A stretch of DNA of 42,129 bases from 2-12-FULL-42-15 sp964196565 (GTDB taxonomy: Bacteria; Pseudomonadota; Gammaproteobacteria; Coxiellales; Coxiellaceae), in the NCBI GenBank assembly GCA_964196565.1, contig CAXMUH010000047.1, positions 1-42,129 of the forward strand, in the 5' to 3' direction. This document shows positions 22,388 through 30,471 of the stretch, one piece after another (position 1 is the stretch's first letter; each line of letters begins with the position of its first letter). The translations under genes and the position numbers were made by a program. A model generated the notes under the pieces. The model saw only the letters and a program-made list of their open reading frames with translations. It did not search any database and was not told where the DNA came from.

Positions 22388-22996
22388 ATGAAGTCAAAAC
22401 TAGGTTTAAAAGTTTATTTATTAGCAGTACTTTTAATGTTAAGTACTTGGGCATTTGCGGGATCGCCAACGGCGATGTTGCAAAGTGTGGCTAATAGAAT
22501 GTTGGCACAACTGCATAAAAACAAATCACAGTTAAGACGTAACCCTGCCCTAATCCATCGTATTGTCAATTCAGTTTTGGTGCCTCATATTGATGTGAAT
22601 CGTATGGCCGGTATGGTAGTGGGGCGTCAATATTGGTATAGTGCATCCCCATCAATGCGTAGAACATTTGTGAAGCAATTTAAGCAAGTTGTGGTCAACA
22701 CATATTCTAACGCACTGGCATCATATAATGATGATAAGGTAATTGTTTATCCTTTGCGGGGTGGTAGTTCAGGTCGGCGCATTGTACGTGTAAAAAGCGT
22801 TATTATTCGCAAAAGCGGTCAGCGCATTCCAATTAGCTATAATTTGATAAATTCATCGGGTCGTTGGAAAGTTTACGATTTTAGTATTGAAGGCGTTAGT
22901 ATTGTACAAAACTACCGCTCACAATTTGCAGGCACATTATCGCGAGGCGGCATGAAAGCGCTATTGGTTAAACTGCGCAGTTATAATCGTAGATGA
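22388..22996 (+). CDS. mlaC: Periplasmic phospholipid shuttle MlaC
   Basis: Periplasmic lipid-binding protein carrying phospholipids between the MlaA-porin complex and MlaFEDB. It has a signal peptide (LLAVLLMLSTWAFA, cleavage near AFA-G), followed by the MlaC/Ttg2D fold features (LVPHIDVNRMAGMVVGRQYW, RRTFVKQFKQVVVNTYS, KVYDFSIEGVSIVQNYRSQF, the last split in two here only by reading). AAAGGAGGA precedes the ATG. Length 202 residues. Confidence 0.96.
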   Translation: MKSKLGLKVYLLAVLLMLSTWAFAGSPTAMLQSVANRMLAQLHKNKSQLRRNPALIHRIVNSVLVPHIDVNRMAGMVVGRQYWYSASPSMRRTFVKQFKQVVVNTYSNALASYNDDKVIVYPLRGGSSGRRIVRVKSVIIRKSGQRIPISYNLINSSGRWKVYDFSIEGVSIVQNYRSQFAGTLSRGGMKALLVKLRSYNRR

Positions 22997-23006
22997 GGGC
23001 GGCGAA

Positions 23007-23288
23007 ATGGGCTTGAGTCAGGCGGATAATGTAGTGAAGCTTTCAGGTGATCTCACATTTGATCAGGTGGTTAAACTAAAGCGGTTGGGTGAAAAAGCCA
23101 TTGCTAAAGGTCTCGCTCTGCAGTTTGATTTTTCTGATGTCGGTGAGTGCGATAGCTCAGCTTTAGCGTTATTGGTTGCTTACAGGCGTGCTGCAAAACG
23201 TCAAAATGTAAATATTGACTTTATCCATCTCCCTGAGTCATTGTATGCATTAGGTGCTCTTTGTAATGCACAATCGATTATTAAATAG
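23007..23288 (+). CDS. mlaB: STAS-domain protein MlaB
   Basis: Small cytoplasmic STAS protein that binds MlaF and is needed for transporter assembly and activity. The 93 residues contain the STAS core LSGDLTFDQV and DFSDVGECDSSALALLVAYR, with Ser in the conserved DSS loop. It starts 10 bases after mlaC and precedes murA by 29 bases. The ibaG/yrbA gene found here in E. coli is absent. Confidence 0.92.
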   Translation: MGLSQADNVVKLSGDLTFDQVVKLKRLGEKAIAKGLALQFDFSDVGECDSSALALLVAYRRAAKRQNVNIDFIHLPESLYALGALCNAQSIIK

Positions 23289-23317
23289 GCATAATTAATT
23301 GAAGGAATAAGCACAAC

Positions 23318-24607
23318 ATGGACAAGTTAATAATCACAGGTGGCAACAAATTAAATGGATCGATTCGCATTTCAGGCGCAAAAAATGCAGTGCTTCCAAT
23401 TTTAGCAGCGACATTATTAATTGATCAACCTGTCTCACTGAGCAATATTCCTCACCTTAATGATGTGACCACTATGATAGAATTACTTGGGCGCATGGGT
23501 GCTCAGTTTACCGTTGATGAACGGATGAACGTTTTCGTTGATTGTCAGAATATTACTAATTTGTGTGCTCCCTATGAACTTGTTAAAACCATGCGAGCCT
23601 CTATCTTGGTGTTAGGGCCGTTATTAGCACGCTTTGGCAGTGCTGAGGTTTCACTACCGGGTGGTTGTGCAATTGGTTCGCGTCCGGTGGATGTGCACAT
23701 TGATGGTATGCGTGCGATGGGGGCGGAGGTTGACGTTAGCAATGGCTTTATCAGAGCAAAAGTTAATGGTCGGCTGCATGGTGCAGAATTAGATTTGGGT
23801 AAAATCACCGTAACGGGAACAGAAAATTTAATGATGGCCGCAACGTTGGCCACCGGACGTAGTGTTATTAAAAATGCTGCCTGTGAGCCTGAAGTCACCG
23901 ATTTGGCAAGCTTCCTTGTTAAAATGGGCGCAAAAATCAGCGGCGCTGGTACTTCAACCATAATTATCGATGGCGTTGATCGGTTGCATGGTGAGAGTTA
24001 TAGCGTGTTGCCTGATCGTATCGAAGCAGGGACTTATTTAATTGCGGGAGCGATGACTGCCGGTAGAGTGATGTTGCGTGATGTAGCTCCTCACACATTG
24101 GTGGCCGTTCTGGATAAGCTAGAAGAAGCTGGAGCGATGATTAAAAAAGGGCAAGATTGGATTGAGCTGGATATGCAAAATAAGCAGCCTAAAGCTGTGG
24201 GTTTTTCAACAGCACCATACCCTGAATTTCCAACCGACATGCAAGCACAATTTATGGCTTTAAATACAGTCTCAAAAGGCAAGGCGGTTATTGAAGAAAA
24301 CGTTTTTGAAAATCGATTTATGCATGTGCCTGAAATGCGTCGCATGGGGGCGGACATACGGCAACGTGGAAATACCGTGGTTTGCCGTGGTAAACCAACC
24401 TTAGTGGGCGCGCCGGTAATGGCGACTGATTTGAGAGCCTCAGCTGGATTAGTTTTAGCAGGATTAATGGCGACAGGTGTTACGATCGTAGATCGAATTT
24501 ATCACATTGACCGTGGCTATGAATGTATCGAAGAAAAACTATCAGCGCTGGGCGCGCAGATTCGTCGTGTCTCTTCAAAAGCCTTCGCTAAAGAATTCCT
24601 CTCTTAA
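23318..24607 (+). CDS. murA: UDP-N-acetylglucosamine 1-carboxyvinyltransferase MurA
   Basis: First committed enzyme of peptidoglycan synthesis, transferring enolpyruvate from PEP to UDP-GlcNAc. The catalytic Cys117 is in PGGCAIGSRPVDVH; fosfomycin-type inhibitors act on this residue, and a Cys here predicts a normal, sensitive enzyme. Other family motifs are SGAKNAVLPILAATLL, TDMQAQFMALN and RASAGLVLAGL. The 429-residue length is slightly longer than usual. GAAGGAATAA precedes the ATG. It closes the mla operon and converges on the Lrp-type gene. Confidence 0.98.
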   Translation: MDKLIITGGNKLNGSIRISGAKNAVLPILAATLLIDQPVSLSNIPHLNDVTTMIELLGRMGAQFTVDERMNVFVDCQNITNLCAPYELVKTMRASILVLGPLLARFGSAEVSLPGGCAIGSRPVDVHIDGMRAMGAEVDVSNGFIRAKVNGRLHGAELDLGKITVTGTENLMMAATLATGRSVIKNAACEPEVTDLASFLVKMGAKISGAGTSTIIIDGVDRLHGESYSVLPDRIEAGTYLIAGAMTAGRVMLRDVAPHTLVAVLDKLEEAGAMIKKGQDWIELDMQNKQPKAVGFSTAPYPEFPTDMQAQFMALNTVSKGKAVIEENVFENRFMHVPEMRRMGADIRQRGNTVVCRGKPTLVGAPVMATDLRASAGLVLAGLMATGVTIVDRIYHIDRGYECIEEKLSALGAQIRRVSSKAFAKEFLS

Positions 24608-24608
24608 G

Positions 24609-24623
24609 TCACGCCCGGCGTGA
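24609..24623. terminator. Short hairpin between convergent murA and Lrp-type gene
   Basis: TCACGCC and GGCGTGA form a perfect inverted repeat occupying exactly the 16-base gap between the two stop codons. There is no T-run on either side, so termination would be weak or protein-assisted. Confidence 0.35.
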
Positions 24624-25091
24624 TTAACTCAAGTGATCAAGCGGCAGAGTGGTTTTTTCAATAACATTGCGTAGCACAAAGCTAGAGCGAATATTGCTTG
24701 CGCCTTTGATCGTCGTGAGTTTCTTCAGTAGAAATCTCTGATAAGAATCCAGATCTGGTACCACAACTTTTAACATATAATCTGCTTGTTGCCCGGCGAT
24801 TAAATAACATTGAACCACCTCGGGTAAAGCCTCGACGCATTTTTCAAAGTTACTCATTGTTTTAGCTTCATGACTGTCAAGGCCTACCAAAACAATAATA
24901 CTGAGTGGTAACCCGACTTTTTTCGGATTAAGTATGGCAACATATTTTTCGATATAACCCGCGTCTTCTAATTGTTTGACTCGCCTTGAGCAAGGTGAAG
25001 GCGACAGCGCGACTCGATCTGCCAGTTCTTGATTACTGATTTGACTGTCGGCTTGTAACTCATTGAGAATTTCTTTATCGATATTGTCCAT
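24624..25091 (-). CDS. Lrp/AsnC-family transcriptional regulator
   Basis: 155-residue feast/famine regulator with an N-terminal winged HTH (ILNELQADSQISNQELADRV, LSPSPCSRRVKQLE) and a C-terminal RAM domain for effector binding and oligomerisation (LDSYQRFLLKKLTTIKGAS). It is divergent from ilvE-leuACDB, across a 169-base region containing palindromes of Lrp type, so control of branched-chain amino-acid synthesis, probably in response to leucine, is the likely role. Whether it is the global Lrp or a local regulator cannot be told here. Confidence 0.9.
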   Translation of the reverse strand: MDNIDKEILNELQADSQISNQELADRVALSPSPCSRRVKQLEDAGYIEKYVAILNPKKVGLPLSIIVLVGLDSHEAKTMSNFEKCVEALPEVVQCYLIAGQQADYMLKVVVPDLDSYQRFLLKKLTTIKGASNIRSSFVLRNVIEKTTLPLDHLS

Positions 25092-25150
25092 ATTTTTTAT
25101 ATTCCAACGATTTTGTAATTTGTAGCAGTAATCACTATTATATCAATGAT

Positions 25151-25196
25151 TTTAGCATTTATCTGCTAAATTCTAGCAAATATGTGGCCAATTTGC
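25151..25196. promoter_or_regulatory. Two palindromes, likely operators for the Lrp-type regulator
   Basis: TTTAGCA (25151-25157) and TGCTAAA (25164-25170) form a perfect inverted repeat with a 6-base spacer, close to the Lrp-type consensus YAGHAWATTWTDCTR. A second pair, GCAAAT (25176-25181) and ATTTGC (25191-25196), has a 9-base spacer. They lie midway between the regulator and ilvE, 65 to 110 bases before ilvE. Confidence 0.5.
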
Positions 25197-25260
25197 AAGC
25201 ATTCACTCATAACACATTGTTATTATTGTCTACAGTTTCAATAAACTTTATGGGATTAAA

Positions 25261-26166
25261 ATGAACGAGACAAAATTTATTTGGAAAAATGGCAGCATGA
25301 TTCCTTGGGACCAAGCCCAAACCCACGTTTTAACTCACGGGCTTCATTACGGCTCTGCAGTTTTTGAAGGTATTCGGTTTTATAAGAGTGACAAGGGCTC
25401 TGCAATTTTTAAACTAGAAGAGCACGTGGGGCGATTTTTTTATTCTGCAAAGCAGCTTGGCATGCAAATTCCATATAGTGAAAAAGAACTATGCCAATCA
25501 ATTACTGAAACAGTTCGGATTAATGAAATTGATGAAGGTTATATCCGACCATTAGCATATTACGGCTATGGCAGCATGAAACTTGTGCCGACTCATGACG
25601 TGCCCGTTGAAGTGATGGTGGCTTGTTGGCCTTGGGGTGAATATCTTCCAGCAAAAGCCGTTGATATTGCAACTAGTCCTTATATTCGTATTCACCCAAA
25701 GTCGACGGTGGCTGACGCGAAAATCAGTGGCCATTACGTTAATAGTATTTTGGCAGGATTGGCGATTGCTAATACACACTATCATGATGCACTGTTATTA
25801 GATGTAGATGGTTACGTTGCCGAAGGCAGTGCGGCAAATATCTTTATCGTTAAAGACGGAAAAATTATAACAACACCGGCTGGCACTATTTTGATGGGCA
25901 TTACTCGCAACACCATTATTGAGATTGCAAACGATATGGGTATAGCTGTGGTAGAGAAGCGATTTAAAACAGATGAAATTTATGCAGCGGATGAAGCATT
26001 TTTCTGTGGCACGGCAGTTGAGGTGGCTTCAATTCGCTCTTTAGACGATCGAGTTATTGCTAAAGGTGAGACGGGACCCGTAACGGAGAAAATAAAAAAT
26101 TATTATCATCAGCTTGTTCGAGGTCAAGTGCCAGACTATAGCATGGTGAAAGAGGTGGCAGCATGA
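25261..26166 (+). CDS. ilvE: Branched-chain amino acid aminotransferase
   Basis: PLP-dependent fold-type IV transaminase for the last step of Leu, Ile and Val synthesis. The N-terminal HVLTHGLHYGSAVFEGIRFY motif is typical, the PLP Lys is Lys154 in DAKISGHYVNS, and GSAANIFIVKDG and GTILMGITRNT contribute phosphate and cofactor contacts. The length of 301 residues is standard. It is the first gene of ilvE-leuA-leuC-leuD-leuB and overlaps leuA by four bases. A D-amino acid or ADC lyase role is unlikely given the context. Confidence 0.95.
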   Translation: MNETKFIWKNGSMIPWDQAQTHVLTHGLHYGSAVFEGIRFYKSDKGSAIFKLEEHVGRFFYSAKQLGMQIPYSEKELCQSITETVRINEIDEGYIRPLAYYGYGSMKLVPTHDVPVEVMVACWPWGEYLPAKAVDIATSPYIRIHPKSTVADAKISGHYVNSILAGLAIANTHYHDALLLDVDGYVAEGSAANIFIVKDGKIITTPAGTILMGITRNTIIEIANDMGIAVVEKRFKTDEIYAADEAFFCGTAVEVASIRSLDDRVIAKGETGPVTEKIKNYYHQLVRGQVPDYSMVKEVAA

Positions 26167-27410
26167 AAAAAGATCAAAGAATTTATATTTTTGATACCAC
26201 TTTGCGTGATGGACAGCAATCACCAGGCGCAGGTATGTCGTTTAAAGATAATATCACTTATTCACAGTATGCAAATAATTTAGGAGTTGATATTTTAGAG
26301 GCAGGATTTCCAGCAGCCAGCAAAGATGATTTTGAAATAGTGCATACGATTTCAAAAAATATAGCAGCGCAGAATTCAAAAATGACAATTGCAGCTTTAT
26401 GCCAATTACGTGAAGAACAAGTGATTCGGACCATGGAAGCCTTAGAGCCTTCCAAAGCAATCGGCAAAGCGCGAGTGCACATGTATGTACCGGTGGACCC
26501 TAACTTAATGCAAGCGTCAATAGGCAAAATGGCTGATGATCACCAGGCTGTAATTAATGATATTTATCGTTTTGCTAAAATGGCGGTTGATGAAGGCTTC
26601 GAAGTCGAATTCAGTCCAGAAGGTTATTCTCGCATGCAGCATAATTTTGATTTTGTAACCGATGCCATACTTGCCGCGGTGAGTGCTGGTACTAAAGTGA
26701 TTAACTGCCCTGATACCATTGGCGGCGCCGCAAAATGGCAAGGTCAAGATTATTTTGTTAACCATATGCAGCGTCATGCGGATATTATCGCACGTGAATT
26801 TAAAGGCAGTGACATCATTTGGTCGGCGCACTGTCATAATGATATGGGATTAGCGTTGGATAATAGCATGACGGCTGTATTTAATGGTCCAGTGCGTCAG
26901 ATTGAAGGTTGTATAAATGGCGTAGGCGAACGTGCTGGTAATGTGGCGTTGGAGCAATGTATTATGGTCATTGATCAATTTGGTCAGCAAATCAGTGAAA
27001 CGGATTCATATTATACTAACATCGATATTAAGCATCTTAAAAAAATATCTGATTTTATTGCAGATAAAATGTTGCCACGTCAGCCTCATTCGCCCGTTGT
27101 TGGGGAGAATTGTGCGCGGCACAGTTCCGGTGGACACACCAATGCAGTTTTAAAAAACCCAATGGCGTATCAGCCATTTGATCCAAAGCGTGTTGGCAAT
27201 GAAGTTAGTTTTGTGTTCGGCCCATTAAGCGGCAGCAATCATGTAAAAGATATTTTGCAGCGTCATGGGATTCATTGTTCTAATCATGATAAAATCTCAG
27301 TCACTCAAGCGATGAAAGATATGTTCGCTGCGCGGCGAAAAGGGATTACGGATGCCGAACTTATCCAGGGTTATAAACAGTATCGCCAGATTGAGAAGGG
27401 AAGAGCATAA
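26163..27410 (+). CDS. leuA: 2-isopropylmalate synthase, short form lacking most of the regulatory domain
   Basis: Condenses 2-ketoisovalerate and acetyl-CoA in the first leucine-specific step. It has the DRE-TIM barrel with FDTTLRDGQQSPG (about 9-21), the metal-site SAHCHNDMGLA, GCINGVGERAGN, and the post-barrel HSSGGHTNAVLKNP. At 415 residues it ends roughly 100 residues short of typical 510-520-residue LeuA, so the C-terminal leucine-binding LeuA dimer domain is largely missing and feedback inhibition is probably lost. The frame is open and the stop is immediately followed by leuC, so this looks like a stable short form rather than a fresh break. Homocitrate synthase is an alternative but less likely next to leuCDB. 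Confidence 0.92.
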   Translation: MKKDQRIYIFDTTLRDGQQSPGAGMSFKDNITYSQYANNLGVDILEAGFPAASKDDFEIVHTISKNIAAQNSKMTIAALCQLREEQVIRTMEALEPSKAIGKARVHMYVPVDPNLMQASIGKMADDHQAVINDIYRFAKMAVDEGFEVEFSPEGYSRMQHNFDFVTDAILAAVSAGTKVINCPDTIGGAAKWQGQDYFVNHMQRHADIIAREFKGSDIIWSAHCHNDMGLALDNSMTAVFNGPVRQIEGCINGVGERAGNVALEQCIMVIDQFGQQISETDSYYTNIDIKHLKKISDFIADKMLPRQPHSPVVGENCARHSSGGHTNAVLKNPMAYQPFDPKRVGNEVSFVFGPLSGSNHVKDILQRHGIHCSNHDKISVTQAMKDMFAARRKGITDAELIQGYKQYRQIEKGRA

Positions 27411-28781
27411 ATGGCTAAAAATATTATTGAAAAAATCTGGGACGCTCATGTGGTGACACAAATTGAAGGCCATCCACAAGTGTTCGCCATCGATAAAATG
27501 CTTTTGCATGAAGTTACCTCAGCGCAAGCGTTTGATGAATTACGCCGACGTGGATTAAAAGTACCTTACCCAGACAGTATTATTGCTACAGTTGATCATA
27601 GTATTCCAACCAGTAAGGATCGTTTTATTATTAAAGATAAAATGGCTAGAATACAAGTGGAATCGTTGCGTAAAAATGCTAAAGAATTTGGGATTAAATT
27701 ATATGATTTTGATAGTCAGCATCAAGGTATTGTTCATGTGATGGGACCTGAGCTTGGTTTTACCCTTCCAGGTATTACATTAGTTTGTGGTGATTCACAT
27801 ACTTCAACTCATGGTGCATTTGGTGCGCTAGCGTTTGGTGTGGGTACCACAGAGGTGGGACATGTGTTAGCCACAGGTCATATTTTACAACACAAGCCGA
27901 AAACTATGAAAATCGAATTTAAAGGCAAAATGAATGAAGGTGTTAGTGCTAAAGATATCATTATGAAATTAATTGCAACCATTGGCGTAGGTGGAGGCAA
28001 AGGCTATATTATTGAATACACCGGTGAGGTATTTAAATCCATGTCAATGGAAGCGCGAATGACAATTTGTAATATGACCATAGAATGTGGTGCTCGTGCT
28101 GGTTTGATCGCTCCTGATGAAATAACCTTTGATTACTTAAATGGACGAGCATATGCGCCACAAGGGTCTGAATGGGATAAAGCCATTAATTCGTGGCGCA
28201 AATTAGCCAGCGATCCAGGTTGTTCGTATGATAAAGTTGTTGAAATTGATATAAGTACTTTAACACCAATGGTAACTTGGGGCATTAATCCCGAACAGGC
28301 GATTGGTATTAACGAAATAATTCCAGAAGTCAGTGATGGCGAAAGGGCTTATTCGTATACGCAATTAAAATCAGGCCAGCCAATAAAAGGCCAGCCGATA
28401 GATTGGGCGTTTATTGGAAGTTGCACTAATGGACGTATCGAAGATTTACGCTTAGCTGCAAGTGTATTGCAAGGCAATAAAATTAATAGCAAGGTAACAA
28501 TGTATGTTGTGCCAGGTTCAGAGCAGGTAATGAAGCAAGCGCGTGAAGAAGGTTTGGATAAAATATTTATTGCAGCAGGTGCACAATTTCGTATGCCAGG
28601 TTGTTCGATGTGTTTGGCGATGAATAATGACAAAGTGCCATCGGGGTCGCGTTGTATCAGTACTTCCAATCGAAATTTTATCGGTCGTCAGGGAGCGGGC
28701 AGTATTACCCATTTAGCATCACCAGTGACGGTCGCTGCGAGTGCAATTAAAGGTGTAATTACCAATGCGGAGGTATGCTAA
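27411..28781 (+). CDS. leuC: 3-isopropylmalate dehydratase large subunit
   Basis: Aconitase-family subunit carrying the 4Fe-4S cluster, which isomerises 2- to 3-isopropylmalate with LeuD. Cluster Cys are in GSCTNGR and PGCSMCLAMN. Other hallmarks are VCGDSHTSTHGAFGALAFG and SNRNFIGRQG. The length of 456 residues is normal. The ATG directly follows the leuA stop, and the end overlaps leuD by seven bases. Confidence 0.97.
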   Translation: MAKNIIEKIWDAHVVTQIEGHPQVFAIDKMLLHEVTSAQAFDELRRRGLKVPYPDSIIATVDHSIPTSKDRFIIKDKMARIQVESLRKNAKEFGIKLYDFDSQHQGIVHVMGPELGFTLPGITLVCGDSHTSTHGAFGALAFGVGTTEVGHVLATGHILQHKPKTMKIEFKGKMNEGVSAKDIIMKLIATIGVGGGKGYIIEYTGEVFKSMSMEARMTICNMTIECGARAGLIAPDEITFDYLNGRAYAPQGSEWDKAINSWRKLASDPGCSYDKVVEIDISTLTPMVTWGINPEQAIGINEIIPEVSDGERAYSYTQLKSGQPIKGQPIDWAFIGSCTNGRIEDLRLAASVLQGNKINSKVTMYVVPGSEQVMKQAREEGLDKIFIAAGAQFRMPGCSMCLAMNNDKVPSGSRCISTSNRNFIGRQGAGSITHLASPVTVAASAIKGVITNAEVC

Positions 28782-29323
28782 TGCAAGCATTTAAAAAATG
28801 CAACAGTCGAATTATTCCTTTGGCTATGAATGATGTGGATACTGATATGATTATTCCAGCACAATATTTAACGAGTGTGGATAGTAACGGTTATGGTAAA
28901 CATTTATTTTCACGCTTAAAAGCACAAGATGCTGATTTTGTATTTAACAATCCCAAATATCAAGCAATGGAAATATTGATAACTAAAGCTAATTTTGGTT
29001 GCGGATCATCCAGAGAACATGCAGTGTGGGCATTACAACAATCTGGGATTAAAGTGATTATCGCTGAATCTTATTCTGATATATTTTTTAATAATGCAGC
29101 TAAAAATGGCTTGCTATTAATTCAGATGACTCAGGATGAAATTACTCAGTTATTTAATCAAGTAAACCAAGATGATGTCGAAGTTTGTGTTGATTTACAA
29201 TATCAAACCATCACAACATCAAAAGGTGATGTGTTTAATTTTGATTATGACTGTTTTCGCAAGTCGTGTTTATTAACTGGAAAGGATGATCTTGATTATT
29301 TATTGGAGGCCACAAATGCATAA
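28775..29323 (+). CDS. leuD: 3-isopropylmalate dehydratase small subunit
   Basis: Swivel-domain partner of LeuC. Motifs include DVDTDMIIPAQYLT near the N terminus and NFGCGSSREHAVWAL, both contributing to substrate binding. The length of 182 residues is slightly shorter than E. coli LeuD. Its start overlaps leuC by seven bases and its end overlaps leuB by eight, indicating tight coupling. Confidence 0.96.
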   Translation: MLMQAFKKCNSRIIPLAMNDVDTDMIIPAQYLTSVDSNGYGKHLFSRLKAQDADFVFNNPKYQAMEILITKANFGCGSSREHAVWALQQSGIKVIIAESYSDIFFNNAAKNGLLLIQMTQDEITQLFNQVNQDDVEVCVDLQYQTITTSKGDVFNFDYDCFRKSCLLTGKDDLDYLLEATNA

Positions 29324-30404
29324 GAAAATTGCCGTACTTAGTGGTGATGGTATTGGAGTTGAGGTGATGACGCAAACATTGCGTGTGCTTGATGTAATTG
29401 CTAAAAAACACAATCACAACTTTGTTTATTTAGATGAAAAAATTGGTGGTGCCGCCTATGAGTATTGTCAATCGCATTGCCCAGAGCAAACGCTTGAAAC
29501 TTGCAGTAAAGCGGATGCGATATTATTTGGTTCTGTTGGCGGTGCTTCTGATCAGCAGCATTTAGCTAAATGGAAAAACTGCGAAACCAATAGTATTTTG
29601 AAATTGCGAAAACAGTTTAATTTAAATATTAATATTCGTCCCATTAAAGTGTATCCAGAGCTTGCCGGCAATTGTCCATTAAAGCCTGAGATTATTGGCA
29701 ATGGAGTTGATATTGAGATTTTCCGAGAACTTAGCGGCGGGCTTTATTTTGGTCGTCATGAACAAATGGATAATTATATGCAACGCAGTGCAATGGATGA
29801 ATGCATTTATGGGGAGGCGCAAATTAAAAGCATTGCCCACGCCGCATTTAAAGCAGCGCAAATGCGTAAAAAACGTGTTTGTTCAGTGGATAAAGCCAAT
29901 GTACTTGCCACTTCAAAATTATGGCGCGAGGTTGTAACCGAAGTCTCTGCAGATTATCCTGATGTTGAATTAACGCATATGCTTGTTGATAACTGTGCGA
30001 TGCAAATGGTGATAAATCCGTGTCAATTTGATGTGATTGTGACGGAAAATATGTTCGGTGATATTATTTCTGATCTTGGTGCCAGCTTGCCAGGTTCGCT
30101 TGGATTAATTCCATCAGCGAGTTTTAATGACAACAACCAAGGTTTGTATGAACCTTCTGGAGGTTCTGCACCTGAAATTGCGGGACAAGGTATTGCCAAT
30201 CCTTCGGCGCAGATTTTATCTGCAGCCATGATGTTGCGTTATGCATTTGGCTTGCATAAAGAAGCCTGTGTGATTGAAAATGCTGTGAGAGCAACCATTG
30301 CTAGCGGCGTTAAAACTTTTGATATCGCATCAGACAAGAAATCATCGGTCACAGCGCAATCTTTTGTGGATAGCATAATTACGCATATTGATTCTGACCC
30401 CTAG
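29316..30404 (+). CDS. leuB: 3-isopropylmalate dehydrogenase
   Basis: NAD-dependent oxidative decarboxylase producing 2-ketoisocaproate. The ATG at 29316 is chosen over the upstream in-frame start at 29286 because GGAGG precedes it and the family start MHKKIAVLSGDGIG begins there (362 residues). Motifs visible include the NAD/substrate loop, the metal-site region VTENMFGDIISDLGASLPGS and PSGGSAPEIAGQG. Last gene of the leucine operon; it converges on htrA. Confidence 0.96.
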   Translation: MHKKIAVLSGDGIGVEVMTQTLRVLDVIAKKHNHNFVYLDEKIGGAAYEYCQSHCPEQTLETCSKADAILFGSVGGASDQQHLAKWKNCETNSILKLRKQFNLNINIRPIKVYPELAGNCPLKPEIIGNGVDIEIFRELSGGLYFGRHEQMDNYMQRSAMDECIYGEAQIKSIAHAAFKAAQMRKKRVCSVDKANVLATSKLWREVVTEVSADYPDVELTHMLVDNCAMQMVINPCQFDVIVTENMFGDIISDLGASLPGSLGLIPSASFNDNNQGLYEPSGGSAPEIAGQGIANPSAQILSAAMMLRYAFGLHKEACVIENAVRATIASGVKTFDIASDKKSSVTAQSFVDSIITHIDSDP

Positions 30405-30407
30405 TAG

Positions 30408-30464
30408 GGTGGATTAGCACCGCAAGGTGCGTAATCCACCAGGGAATGTTGTGCGCAGCACAAC
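30408..30464. repeat. Two strong hairpins between convergent leuB and htrA
   Basis: GGTGGATTA-GCACC/GGTGC-g-TAATCCACC (30408-30440) forms a 14-pair stem with one bulge around GCAA. GTTGTGC/GCACAAC (30448-30464) forms a 7-pair stem. The first is a widespread dispersed motif in proteobacterial genomes. Placed in the 67-base gap between convergent stops, the pair could block transcription from both sides, though no long T-run is present. Confidence 0.55.
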
Positions 30465-30471
30465 CCAGCTA

